Below, piece by piece: positions 35,172-43,324 of a DNA stretch of 64,000 nucleotides. The position numbers and the translations under genes are program-made. The notes beneath the pieces were generated by a model, which worked only from the letters and a program-made list of their open reading frames with translations, was not told where the DNA came from and did not search any database. The number at the start of each line of letters is the position of its first letter. Positions within the stretch are counted from its first letter, which is position 1. The stretch lies in contig NC_010545.1 of NCBI RefSeq assembly GCF_000069945.1, positions 2,294,001-2,358,000 on the forward strand, in the 5' to 3' direction. Origin of the DNA: Corynebacterium urealyticum DSM 7109. GTDB taxonomy: Bacteria > Actinomycetota > Actinomycetes > Mycobacteriales > Mycobacteriaceae.

Positions 35172-35588
35172 CTAAAAGTAGAGGTTCATGATGCGGGCGC
35201 TGGTTGTCTGGTAATCCCGTGACTTTACTTGCCAGTAATACTTCGCATGACCAGGGAATCCCCACGACGCTCGGTACGGCTTTTTAAAGCAATTAGAGAC
35301 ATTTCGAAGCCCCATGTTGACATCTGGCTGGAGTCGCCGAACTTTCTTCAACATCAACTCAAGGTACGGGGTAGCCCCGGGGGCATTGGAAGTACAATCG
35401 ATCAACCCTGCCTGCACTGCATGCGCACCCACATGGTTTACGCGCTGCGATTGAAAACCGGTGCGAACGCGCTCAAGTCGTGTATTGATGACGCTAGCGT
35501 CGGCAGGGGCGGCAACGAGGCTTGTTGACAAAGCCAGGGCTGCGGCAACCGCGGTTACCCCTCGCCGGTTCTGCATAATTTTACGCAT
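35172..35588 (-). CDS. Secreted small protein, candidate bacteriocin-like peptide
   Basis: The 138-residue protein begins MRKIMQNRRGVTAVAAALAL and has a classical signal peptide likely cleaved after APADA (about residue 32). The mature part of about 106 residues is basic, has two cysteines (IDCTSN and SNCFKK) and ends with an aromatic-rich stretch (ASWGFPGHAKYYWQVKS, then IMNLYF). It heads a four-gene operon with an ABC ATPase and two membrane proteins. Size, export signal and context suggest a secreted effector with its own transport or immunity functions, though no known family is recognised. GGAGAGGAATAC precedes the ATG. Confidence 0.78.
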   Translation of the reverse strand: MRKIMQNRRGVTAVAAALALSTSLVAAPADASVINTRLERVRTGFQSQRVNHVGAHAVQAGLIDCTSNAPGATPYLELMLKKVRRLQPDVNMGLRNVSNCFKKPYRASWGFPGHAKYYWQVKSRDYQTTSARIMNLYF

Positions 35589-35631
35589 GTATTCCTCTCC
35601 GAAATCGTACGGACCGCAACTCTATCCCTCC

Positions 35632-35654
35632 TCAATTGTACTATTGATAGATTA
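35632..35654 (-). promoter_or_regulatory. Promoter and palindrome of the peptide cassette
   Basis: On the minus strand TACAAT (-10) lies inside a 16-bp inverted repeat TCAAT-AGTACA-ATTGA (35632-35647), about 50 bp before the start codon. A protein bound there would directly occlude the promoter. The -35 region is weak (CTGGTT at a spacing of 17). Confidence 0.5.
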
Positions 35655-35772
35655 CCCAACCAGGGGTATCGCGTGCCCGGAATCTGCGGCTTCTGTAATG
35701 CACCTGTGGCGTTGGCCACCCCCTTCCGAGACAACCCCAGGCAAGCCCGGGGCGTCTTCTAGACTGTGAGGC

Positions 35773-36813
35773 ATGAACCCCGGTAAGAACCCGAACACCG
35801 CGCCCACCGACGCGGCGAACACTCCTGCATCCGTCGACGCGAACAGCAACGCTGCGCCTGCCGTCCTCGTGTGCGGCAGCATCAACGTCGACACCTTCGT
35901 GGGCCTCGATGAGTTCCCGCACCCCGGCGAGACCATCATCGGCCGCCGCGGGCTGCAGGGACTCGGCGGCAAGGGCGCGAACCAGGCCGTCGCCTCCGCC
36001 CGCATGGGCGTGGAGACGATCCTGCTGGGTGCCGTGGGGGAGACCAGCGCCGATAACCCCAACCAGCCGCTCGATCCGCTGGCGCTGCTGGCGATCAAGG
36101 AGCTCGACGAGCACGGGGTGAACACCGCCCACATCGCCCGCACCAACCAGCCCACCGGCCAGGCGTTCATCATGAACGACGCGTCGGGCGAGAACATCAT
36201 CATCGTCACCTCCGGGGCCAACGAGCTGACCAGCCCGGCTGAGCTGACGGGCCTGGCCACCGAGCTGGCCGATGAGCGCCCCATCCCGGTTGTGCTGGCC
36301 CAAGGCGAGCTCACCCCGGAGCACTCCGCGGAACTGCCCGCGTTGGCCGAGGCCATCGGGGCCCGGCTGATCCTGAACCTCGCACCGGTGACGACGAAGG
36401 ACGCCGACCTGGTCGCGGCGTCCGACCCGATCATTCTCAACGAGCTGGAGGCCGCGGACATCACCGGGCTGCCCCGCGAAACCCCCACCGAGGAGCTCTT
36501 CGCCGCGCTCGAGGACCTCGCCCGCACCTGCGTGGTCACCCTGGGCCCGGCGGGCGCGGCCGTCATCGACGAGGACGGGGTCACGCGCGTGCCCGCCCCG
36601 CAGATGGAGAACATCGTGGACACCACGGGTGCCGGGGATGCGTTCTGTGGCACGCTCGCGGCCGAGGTAGCCACCGGTTCCTCCCTGGTGGACGCCACCC
36701 GCGTGGCTGTTGCGGCCGGGTCCTTGGCGACCCAGAAGGCCGGCGCGGCGGCGTCGTACGCGACGGAAGCAGAGATCCGCGACCTGGCGTTGGGACAGGA
36801 AAACCGCAGCTAG
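35773..36813 (+). CDS. rbsK: Ribokinase
   Basis: Ribokinase phosphorylates ribose at O5, here probably ribose released from nucleosides. The 346-residue PfkB-family protein has GSINVDTFVGLDEFPHPGET and GGKGANQAVASARMG near residues 37-80. The C-terminal signature DTTGAGDAFCGTLAAEVATG near residue 285 holds the catalytic Asp. The first 33 residues are an unstructured Asn/Ala/Pro-rich lead. TAGACT ends seven bases before the ATG, so the mRNA is likely leaderless. The last 25 codons and the following 42 bp are duplicated at 37499-37616. Confidence 0.93.
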   Translation: MNPGKNPNTAPTDAANTPASVDANSNAAPAVLVCGSINVDTFVGLDEFPHPGETIIGRRGLQGLGGKGANQAVASARMGVETILLGAVGETSADNPNQPLDPLALLAIKELDEHGVNTAHIARTNQPTGQAFIMNDASGENIIIVTSGANELTSPAELTGLATELADERPIPVVLAQGELTPEHSAELPALAEAIGARLILNLAPVTTKDADLVAASDPIILNELEAADITGLPRETPTEELFAALEDLARTCVVTLGPAGAAVIDEDGVTRVPAPQMENIVDTTGAGDAFCGTLAAEVATGSSLVDATRVAVAAGSLATQKAGAAASYATEAEIRDLALGQENRS

Positions 36814-36855
36814 AGGCCGAAAGTGTAGCCCTGGACTAGGATCACCACGCCCAGG
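36738..36855. repeat. 118-bp direct repeat, copy 1 (3' end of rbsK)
   Basis: This segment matches 37499-37616 without gaps and at roughly 90 percent identity. It covers the last 25 codons of rbsK, its stop and about 14 codons of a convergent gene remnant. The two copies flank about 640 bp of AT-rich sequence. Confidence 0.9.
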
Positions 36856-36956
36856 CCTTCCATGCAGCCTTCAGGCCATCGACCAGCGGAATCAGACCGA
36901 AATAGGGGATCGCGCTGGGCGGCAGGAAGGCACCCGCACCGGCGACGACAGCCAAT
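36810..36956 (-). pseudogene. Remnant of a CadD-like membrane transporter gene, copy 1
   Basis: Read on the minus strand, one frame gives a piece with FLPPSAIPYFGLIPLVDGLK, like the middle of CadD-family cadmium/cation efflux proteins. Another frame gives the tail LGVVILVQGYTFGL followed by a stop at 36810-36812. The two pieces are joined out of frame, so an internal deletion has destroyed the gene. The CadD assignment is by recall of the family pattern only. Confidence 0.45.
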
Positions 36957-37007
36957 CAATCCCAATCGCCATCTGCTTACCCCAAATACTCAAAGCAGAA
37001 TGCCGAT

Positions 37008-37382
37008 CTAACCGCATAAATCCCTTTTATCTTCAAGGGGAGATAATAGGCTGAAAAAATCTAATGTCTGAGAATTATTCAGCGCATACAGCACGCAGCT
37101 ATACACTTCGTCACTCAGTTCATCTAAATCTGAAACATTGGCACTCGCGCTGAATGAAATAGCGACCGTATTAACCTCAGTCGCATCCGGACTTCTTCCA
37201 TCATCCCCCGTCGGAAGCTCTAAATTATATTCATTCTCTCGGTCAACCCCTTGAACGCAGTCAATTATTTCCATTACCATGGGACTATTTTTCAACGCCC
37301 TCAGTAACCGTGACTTGATTACGCTAAACCTTTGTGGGGAACACCTAACGTTGAGCTCCTCTTCAAATAATTGTGTCGTCAA
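37008..37382 (-). CDS. Hypothetical protein in AT-rich insert
   Basis: The 124-residue acidic protein starts at a TTG (AAGGACTGAGGGAG upstream) and reads LFEEELNVRCSPQRFSVIKS, then SLSPLEDKRD near its end. No signal peptide or membrane segment is seen and I recognise no family. Its codons are visibly AT-richer than those of all neighbours, indicating foreign origin. It sits alone between the two 118-bp direct repeats, so it may be the cargo of a small inserted segment. An upstream part could have been lost. Confidence 0.55.
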   Translation of the reverse strand: MTTQLFEEELNVRCSPQRFSVIKSRLLRALKNSPMVMEIIDCVQGVDRENEYNLELPTGDDGRSPDATEVNTVAISFSASANVSDLDELSDEVYSCVLYALNNSQTLDFFSLLSPLEDKRDLCG

Positions 37383-37498
37383 CTCCCTCAGTCCTTAATA
37401 CAATAGGCGGATGAAGATTAACTTAGACCTTATGGCAACATCTTCTTTCGTCGTAGATGTTCTAGCACCAGCCTGAGAACCAGGCCACCGACCCCCGG

Positions 37499-37616
37499 GG
37501 CCGGCGCGGCGGCGTCGTACGCGACGGAAGCAGAGATCCGCGACCTGGCGGGGGAGCAGGACAACCGCAGCTAGAGGCCGAAAGCGTTCCCCTGGACCAG
37601 AATCACCGCGCCCAGG
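37499..37616. repeat. 118-bp direct repeat, copy 2
   Basis: Partner of 36738-36855, offset by exactly 761 bp with no insertions or deletions. In this copy the rbsK part is only a 3' fragment without its gene. Confidence 0.9.
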
Positions 37617-37690
37617 ATGATCAGCACCAGTGGGAACGGGATCTGCACGGCGACAGGGCCAACAGCCTGGGCGATCGTTGCGAACAAGGG
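37571..37690 (-). pseudogene. 3' remnant of a CadD-like transporter gene, copy 2
   Basis: The minus strand encodes ATIAQAVGPVAVQIPFPLVL and then ILGAVILVQGNAFGL before a stop at 37571-37573, a typical last membrane segment of a small transporter. The reading frame upstream continues only as Pro/Arg-rich sequence without similarity, so the gene is a fragment. Its last 14 codons match those of copy 1. Confidence 0.45.
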
Positions 37691-37796
37691 GCGTCCTGGG
37701 GGTTGGGCGCGGAGTATGCGCGGGGTGTGAAAGTGCGTGAGCAATATCCTAGCTTTCGCACCGCGTTCTCCCAGGTGCGCGTGGCACACTTGAGGT

Positions 37797-38876
37797 ATGA
37801 GCACTTCTGCAGCCAATAACACCCAGCCGCGCAAGATCATCCTCGACTGCGACCCCGGCCACGACGACGCCATCGCCATGCTCCTGGCCTGGGGAAACCC
37901 GAACCTCGAGCTGCTCGCGGTCACGACCGTCGCGGGGAACCAGACCCTCGAGAAGGTCACCAAGAACGCGCAGGCGCTGGCCCGCGTCGGCGGGATCACC
38001 GGCGTGCCCTTCGCCGCTGGTGCGCACCGTCCGCTCGTCGGGCCGCAGCTGATTCCGGATGAGATCCACGGCGAGTCCGGCCTCGACGGCCCGCAGCTGC
38101 CGGAGGCTGGCGTGGAGCTGGAGGACACCCACGCCGTCGACCTGATCGCGCAGGTCATCGAGCGGGAGGAGCCGGGCACCGTCACGCTCGTGCCGACCGG
38201 CGCGCTGACCAACATTGGGCTGTTCGCGCGCCGCTACCCGGAGCTCGTCTCCCGCGTGGCGGGTGTGACGCTGATGGGCGGTGGGCACCACACCGGCAAC
38301 ATGACCCCGTCCGCGGAGTTCAACATCCTCGCCGACCCGGAGGCCGCCGCGATAGTCTTCGACGCGGAGTGGCCGGTCACGATGGTTGGTTTGGACGTCA
38401 CCCACAAGGTGCTCGCGGTTCCGTCCCGCATGGCGCAGCTCAAGGCCGTGGGCACGGATGTTGCGGAGTTCATCGCGGAGCTTGTGGAATTCTTCGGCGG
38501 CGCGTACATGAAGGAGCGCCGCTACCCGGGGCCGCCGATGCACGACCCGCTGGCCGTTGCGGCGGTGGCCGACCCGGAGGTGCTGCGCACCGTGGCGGCC
38601 CCGGTCGTCGTGGAGACCAAGGGTGAGTACACCCGCGGCATGACCGTGGTTGACCTGCGGCGCACCTGGGGCGCGCAGGATCAGACGGCTGAGCAGCCGG
38701 GCGATCCTTCCTCGCTGTGCCGCACGGATGATTACGCCTGCGCGGGCATGGATACCTATGGCGAGCACGTGGAGCCGGTGCGCCACCGCGTCGGCGTGGA
38801 CGTGGACGTGGATCGCTTCTGGGACCTGCTGGTTGATGCGCTGACCCGCATCGGTAACACCGGCTTCCGGGGCTAG
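37797..38876 (+). CDS. Ribonucleoside hydrolase (uridine-type)
   Basis: Nucleoside hydrolases split nucleosides into base and ribose. The 359-residue protein has the calcium-binding motif ILDCDPGHDDAIAMLLAWGN near residue 15, LVPTGALTNIGLFARRYPE and MGGGHHTGNMTPSAEFNILAD. PPMHDPLAVAAVADPEV near residue 245 supplies the late active-site His/Asp. With ribokinase and an MFS permease nearby it resembles the C. glutamicum uridine cluster (rbsK1-uriT-uriH), here spread out and without its regulator. A CACACT six bases before the ATG suggests a leaderless start. Confidence 0.9.
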   Translation: MSTSAANNTQPRKIILDCDPGHDDAIAMLLAWGNPNLELLAVTTVAGNQTLEKVTKNAQALARVGGITGVPFAAGAHRPLVGPQLIPDEIHGESGLDGPQLPEAGVELEDTHAVDLIAQVIEREEPGTVTLVPTGALTNIGLFARRYPELVSRVAGVTLMGGGHHTGNMTPSAEFNILADPEAAAIVFDAEWPVTMVGLDVTHKVLAVPSRMAQLKAVGTDVAEFIAELVEFFGGAYMKERRYPGPPMHDPLAVAAVADPEVLRTVAAPVVVETKGEYTRGMTVVDLRRTWGAQDQTAEQPGDPSSLCRTDDYACAGMDTYGEHVEPVRHRVGVDVDVDRFWDLLVDALTRIGNTGFRG

Positions 38877-38953
38877 CGCCCGTTCGGGGCCGCGCGGGGA
38901 GCGGGTGTGCTTCCAGGGCGGCCCCCGCACCCGCGAGCGGGGCACGCCCCCTC

Positions 38954-39030
38954 CTTCACGTTTTGCAGAGTTTGATGTCGCTTTTGGGCGGATTTCCGGC
39001 AACAAACTCTGCAAAACACACAATCGGGGG
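38954..39030. repeat. Palindromic intergenic repeat, copy A
   Basis: The 77-bp unit runs from CTTCACG to AATCGGGGG with the perfect inverted arms TTTTGCAGAGTTTG and CAAACTCTGCAAAA around a 28-bp loop. Confidence 0.85.
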
Positions 39031-39097
39031 AGCGGGTTCCGGTGCCCGCGCGCTAACACGTCCCCACGCCCGCACTCTCCCGCACCCCCCGCACCCC

Positions 39098-39174
39098 CTT
39101 CACGTTTTGCAGAGTTTGAGGTCGGTTTTGGGCAGATTTCCGGCAACAAACTCTGCAAAACACACAATCGGGGG
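39098..39174. repeat. Palindromic intergenic repeat, copy B
   Basis: This is a second 77-bp copy with the same arms and a few changes in the loop (GAGGTCGGTTTTGGGCAG). Its left flank (CGCGCTAACACGTCCCCACG) is shared with copy C. Confidence 0.85.
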
Positions 39175-39387
39175 CCAGGGCACGGGGAAGTGGGCACCCT
39201 CGAGGGGGCCGGACAGGGGCCACCGGGGCACCGGCGCGGCCGGGATTCCGGGGCGGGGCAGGGGGCTGGCTCCCGCGCCCGCGCACGCCCTCCAAGCCCC
39301 AAAGCCCCCAAAGCCCCCACCCGCGAGCGGGGCATCCCCACGCCCGCGCGCTAACACGTCCCCACGCCCGCGCCCTCCCGCACCCCC

Positions 39388-39463
39388 TTCACGTTTTGCA
39401 GAGTTTGATGTCGCTTTTGCGGGGATTTCCGACATCAAACTCTGCAAAACACACAATCGGGGA
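39388..39463. repeat. Palindromic intergenic repeat, copy C
   Basis: This 76-bp copy has longer perfect arms: TTTTGCAGAGTTTGATGTCG pairs with its full 20-bp reverse complement. The change from GGCAACAAAC to CGACATCAAAC keeps the pairing. Confidence 0.88.
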
Positions 39464-39573
39464 GCCCGCGCACGCGCTCGCTCGCACCCTCCCGCACCAA
39501 CCAGCGCGCACGTGCAGCCAACATCACAGGAAAAAGTGTGGACTCGCACGAATCGCCCACTTATCCTGCATAT

Positions 39574-41079
39574 ATGAACGCAACTACGCCCCGCTCAGGC
39601 GGGCCAAATAACCCCGCCGGTGCGACCCCGGTCATCGACCCGGTGGATTCGCGCAAGGGCGGCCTGCCACTGCTCATGTTCGTGCTCATCACCGCGGCGG
39701 TGGCATTCCAGCTCAACGCCTCGATGCTCTCCCCGGTGCTGCGCACGATGGCCACGGAGCTCAACACCGATGAGTCCGCGGTGGGCCTGACCCAGACCGC
39801 CTTCTTCACCGGTGGCGCGATGTGCGGCCTGTTCCTCCCGCGCCTCTCGGACATTGTGGGACGCCGCCGCATCCTGGTCATCATGCTGGCCGTGATGTCC
39901 CTGGGTGGCCTGCTGGCCGCCCTCGCCCCGAATATCGGCGTGCTGATGCTGGCCCGCGCGCTGCAGGGCATTTCCGGCCCGACCATCCCGATGACGCTGA
40001 TCATCCTGCGCAGCCAGGTTAAGGACGAGGTTCGCCTCGGCACGCTGATGGGCCTGATCGCCGCGATCAACGGTGGTGTTGCGGGTATCGACGTCCTGCT
40101 CTCCGGCTGGATGGCTGAGCACTGGGGATTCCGCTCCGTGTTCTGGCTGATCTTCGCCGTCGGTGCGGTCGCCACCGTGGTGGTCGCGATGTTCGCCCCG
40201 GAGTCCAAGCCTTCCGATAACGTCCGCATGGACTGGATCGGTGCGGCCGTCCTCGTCGTTTCCGTGCTGTCCATCACGCTGGCCGCGAATGAGGCCGGTA
40301 AGGGTGCGGCCGCGGACTGGCTGTACGTCATCGGCCTGGTGGCCGCTGGTCTGATCATGTTTGCCATCTTCTGGCGCTGGGAGACCCGCCAGGAGAACAC
40401 CGCTGGTGCGGCTCCGCTGGTTGCCCCGAAGTACCTGCGCCGCCGCGAGACCTGGGGTCTGCTGCTGACCACCGTCCTGACGATGACGGGTGTGTTCGCT
40501 GCCGTCAACGGTGTGGCACCGTCCTTGGCACAGAACGCGGAGGCTGGTTTCGGCATGCGCGCGACGATGGCGTCCCTGCTGCTGTTGACCCCGTACGCAC
40601 TGATCGGTTGGGCGGTGGGCCCCTTCGCAGGTCGCCTGGCGCCGAAGGTGGGTTATGCGAACCTGCTGCGCCTCTCCAATATCGCGTCCATGCTGCTGCT
40701 GTTCCTGCTAGCTTTCGTGGGGACGCGCTCGAAGATCGTGCTGATCGTGGGCGTGATCCTGCTGGGCGTGACCTACGCAGGCATCGGCAATATCGTGCTG
40801 AACAACCTGGGTGTGGTGAACTCGCCGCAGGATAACCAGGGCTTCCTGCCGGGCATGAACTCCGCAGCCTTCAACCTGGGTGCGGGTATCTCCTTCGCGG
40901 TGCTGCCGGTGTTCCAGGTGGTGGGCTCCCCAGAGGGCTCGGATTCCGCCACGGGCTACACCACGGCTTTCCTGGTGGGTGGCATCATTCTGGGCCTGGC
41001 TGCGCTGACCAGCCTGTTTATCCCGAAGACGACCACGGCAGAGCAAGAAGCCGCAGCGCAGGAAAACGCCGCGGCTTAA
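39574..41079 (+). CDS. MFS permease, possibly uridine/nucleoside transporter
   Basis: The 501-residue protein has about 14 membrane segments. The MFS loop motif LPRLSDIVGRRRILVIMLA lies near residue 85 and LARALQGISGPTIPMTLIIL near residue 125, typical of DHA2-like facilitators. Next to nucleoside hydrolase and ribokinase genes it may be the counterpart of UriT of C. glutamicum; a drug exporter is the alternative. TATCCT ends six bases before the ATG, suggesting a leaderless mRNA. Confidence 0.82.
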   Translation: MNATTPRSGGPNNPAGATPVIDPVDSRKGGLPLLMFVLITAAVAFQLNASMLSPVLRTMATELNTDESAVGLTQTAFFTGGAMCGLFLPRLSDIVGRRRILVIMLAVMSLGGLLAALAPNIGVLMLARALQGISGPTIPMTLIILRSQVKDEVRLGTLMGLIAAINGGVAGIDVLLSGWMAEHWGFRSVFWLIFAVGAVATVVVAMFAPESKPSDNVRMDWIGAAVLVVSVLSITLAANEAGKGAAADWLYVIGLVAAGLIMFAIFWRWETRQENTAGAAPLVAPKYLRRRETWGLLLTTVLTMTGVFAAVNGVAPSLAQNAEAGFGMRATMASLLLLTPYALIGWAVGPFAGRLAPKVGYANLLRLSNIASMLLLFLLAFVGTRSKIVLIVGVILLGVTYAGIGNIVLNNLGVVNSPQDNQGFLPGMNSAAFNLGAGISFAVLPVFQVVGSPEGSDSATGYTTAFLVGGIILGLAALTSLFIPKTTTAEQEAAAQENAAA

Positions 41080-41177
41080 GCACCCGAAAGGGTTCAACGG
41101 GGGAGCAGGGGGAGAGCGCGGGGCGCTCGCAGTGGGAGGTGCGGGCCCCGGAAGGCGTGGGGGCCTCCCGCCCGGGG

Positions 41178-41753
41178 CTAGCGCCAAGTTGCTCGGTCCC
41201 AAGTGAAAGTTGTCACGCTCCTTTTGCGCAGCAGTGACACTAAATCCAAGTTGATCTGAGCATCGACGTACTGCGAAAAGGAGGATGGACGAAACTCACC
41301 ATCGTAGAACCGCTGGTTCACGAGGGGGTTTATGAAGTCCGATGGATCCCGATCCCGTTTCGCCGGCGCATTTTCTCGGTCAGCAAAGAAGCTGATATTG
41401 CCTGGATCGAGGATAAACATGTATCGCTGGGCTGAAACCAACGCTCCTACCGGCAAGGACAAGTCCCAGACGGCAAAGAGCTCCCGAATGGGGAACCGAC
41501 TGTCGCTGATCCTGGTGTTGACATGGAGATTCAACAGATCGTGGCCACGATATTCTTCAGTGGTGACATCGTTGATCTCCCACAGGCCCTTTTCCAGCCA
41601 GTAGACGTCTTGATTTCCAGTATCTGCAAATCCTAATGCCAATTCATGCTGCCGAAACCGATCGAACACGATCCAGGGGTCGAATGGCGCGTAGCCTTTT
41701 CTCAGCTCGGCTCTCAGGACGATGGAGATGAAACCGTTGACGGGGGTAAACAC
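41178..41753 (-). CDS. Hypothetical protein downstream of the aldehyde dehydrogenase
   Basis: The 191-residue protein, from a GTG six bases after the aldehyde dehydrogenase stop, reads PFDPWIVFDRFRQHELALGF near the start, YWLEKGLWEINDVTTEEYRG centrally and SLLRKRSVTTFTWDRA at the end. There is no signal peptide or membrane segment. The GC content looks lower than next door. No family is recognised. The GTG lacks a proper ribosome binding site, so translation may depend on the upstream gene, or the ORF may be a truncated remnant. Confidence 0.5.
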   Translation of the reverse strand: MFTPVNGFISIVLRAELRKGYAPFDPWIVFDRFRQHELALGFADTGNQDVYWLEKGLWEINDVTTEEYRGHDLLNLHVNTRISDSRFPIRELFAVWDLSLPVGALVSAQRYMFILDPGNISFFADRENAPAKRDRDPSDFINPLVNQRFYDGEFRPSSFSQYVDAQINLDLVSLLRKRSVTTFTWDRATWR

Positions 41754-41759
41754 TCCCGC

Positions 41760-43292
41760 CTACTTCTCCCGCTCTTCCCGTGCCTTTTGAGCATAGGATT
41801 CCAGCGAAGTCCCCAGCAGCCCGAACTTCGCGAGCTTCACCGGGGCAGGCTGCTCCGCGAAGTAGGCCTGCAGCATCTTGCTGAACTTCTCGTACTTCTT
41901 CTCCGTGTACGGGTACCAGTTCGCTTCCAGGCCAGCGCCCTGGGAGCCGTCCTTATCCACGATGACGGACTTCGGGTTACACCAGCCGCGCAGGCCCTCG
42001 GCACCCTTGTGGCGGCCCATCCCGGAGTCACCCACCCCACCGAACGGCAGCACCGGGGTGGCCTCGGTGGCCATGACGTTGTTGATGGACACCCCGCCGG
42101 CGCGCAGCGCCCCGGCCACCCGGCGCGCCCGGTCGATGTCCGCGCTCCACACGGAACCGGTCAGCCCGAAGGGCGTGTCATTCGCCCGGTCGATGACCTC
42201 CCGTTCCGAGCTGAAGCTCAGCACCGGGATCACCGGTCCGAAGGTTTCCTCCGTCACGACCAGCGCATCCTCCGGCACGTCGACCAGCAGGATCGGTGGG
42301 ATCAGCGCGGAACGGCCGTCCCAGTCCTGCCCGGTGAGCTGGCGCGCACCACGCGAAACAGCGTCCTGAACCTGCTCGTTGACCTGCTCGATCTGGAAGT
42401 CGACGGTCATGCGGCCCAGGTCGTTGTTGCGGGAATCCGTGTCCGCCTGCGTGAGCAGCCGGGCCTGCCGGACCAGCTCGGCGACGAACTCCTCCTTGAT
42501 GCTCTCGTGGACGTAGAGCCGCTCCACCGAAGTACAGGACTGGCCGGTCGCCGTCAGACCGCCGAACAGTGCGCCCGCGGCGGTGCGGGGGATGTCGACG
42601 TCCTCGAAAACGATCATGGCGTCCTTGCCACCGAGCTCGAGCTCGACGGGGATGAGCATGTCGGAGCACTGCTTCATGATCTTCCGGCCGGTCGCGCACG
42701 AGCCGGTGAACATGACGAGGTCGGGGTGCTGGTCGATGACCTCGGCGCCCACGGCACCGTCGCCGTAGACCACCTGCACCCAGTTCGGGGCGATGGCGGC
42801 TTCCTCCAGGAGGGATTCGATCAGCCCGGCCAGTGGGGTGTGCTCGGAGGGCTTGTAGACGACCGCGTTGCCGGCAGCCAGCGCCGCCACGATCGGCACG
42901 ATCGCCTGGAAGAAGGGGTAGTTCCAGGGCGCGATGATGAAGGCCACGCCGAGGGGTTCGTACCAGATCTCGGACTTCTTACCCATCATCGTCAGCGGGG
43001 TCTCGACCTTCTGCGGAGCCAGGACCTTCGCGGCGTTCTTTTCGTGCCAGCTGATAACGTCCAGCGCGCCGAACATCTCGGACATCAGGATGTCGCTGCG
43101 GGACTTGCCGGTTTCCTGCCACACGCGCTCGACGATCTCTTCGGTGCGGTTGACGATCACTCCGCGCAGGAGGCGGAGGTGTTCGAGGCGTTCCTCGACG
43201 CTCAGGGCGCGGATGGATTTCTGTGCTTCGCGTGCTCGTTCGACGACGCCCTCGACCTGGGCGTATTCGGATTCTGGGATCTGTGTTGCCAT
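41760..43292 (-). CDS. NAD(P)-dependent aldehyde dehydrogenase
   Basis: The enzyme oxidises an aldehyde to the acid. The 510-residue protein has the active-site signatures VELELGGKDAMIVFEDVD (catalytic Glu near residue 245) and TATGQSCTSVERLYVHESI (catalytic Cys near residue 279), and IIAPWNYPFFQAIVPIVAAL at the cofactor site. It is similar in style to succinate-semialdehyde and long-chain aldehyde dehydrogenases; the C-terminal YEKFSKMLQAYF extension is hydrophobic and may touch the membrane. Position after an alcohol oxidase favours a fatty aldehyde substrate. AAGGAGCACACACC precedes the ATG. Confidence 0.9.
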   Translation of the reverse strand: MATQIPESEYAQVEGVVERAREAQKSIRALSVEERLEHLRLLRGVIVNRTEEIVERVWQETGKSRSDILMSEMFGALDVISWHEKNAAKVLAPQKVETPLTMMGKKSEIWYEPLGVAFIIAPWNYPFFQAIVPIVAALAAGNAVVYKPSEHTPLAGLIESLLEEAAIAPNWVQVVYGDGAVGAEVIDQHPDLVMFTGSCATGRKIMKQCSDMLIPVELELGGKDAMIVFEDVDIPRTAAGALFGGLTATGQSCTSVERLYVHESIKEEFVAELVRQARLLTQADTDSRNNDLGRMTVDFQIEQVNEQVQDAVSRGARQLTGQDWDGRSALIPPILLVDVPEDALVVTEETFGPVIPVLSFSSEREVIDRANDTPFGLTGSVWSADIDRARRVAGALRAGGVSINNVMATEATPVLPFGGVGDSGMGRHKGAEGLRGWCNPKSVIVDKDGSQGAGLEANWYPYTEKKYEKFSKMLQAYFAEQPAPVKLAKFGLLGTSLESYAQKAREEREK

Positions 43293-43324
43293 GGTGTGTG
43301 CTCCTTGTGGTTGTTGAGCGCGGG

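Larger units (their letters stand above)
38877..39573. other. 697-bp gap between nucleoside hydrolase and MFS genes
   Basis: The gap holds the three palindromic repeats in Pro/Arg-codon-like GC-rich filler with its own partial duplications (CACCCGCGAGCGGGGCA at about 38929 and 39319). No real coding frame is seen. TATCCT six bases before 39574 is a promoter candidate. Confidence 0.7.

Noticed and set aside
34894..35175. A plus-strand frame opposite the ABC ATPase
   Set aside because: Walker A, signature and Walker B on the minus strand make it a shadow.
35172..35588. Assignment of the secreted protein to the lactococcin 972 family
   Set aside because: The aromatic C-terminus is reminiscent, but length, cysteines and partner genes differ and no diagnostic motif could be aligned.
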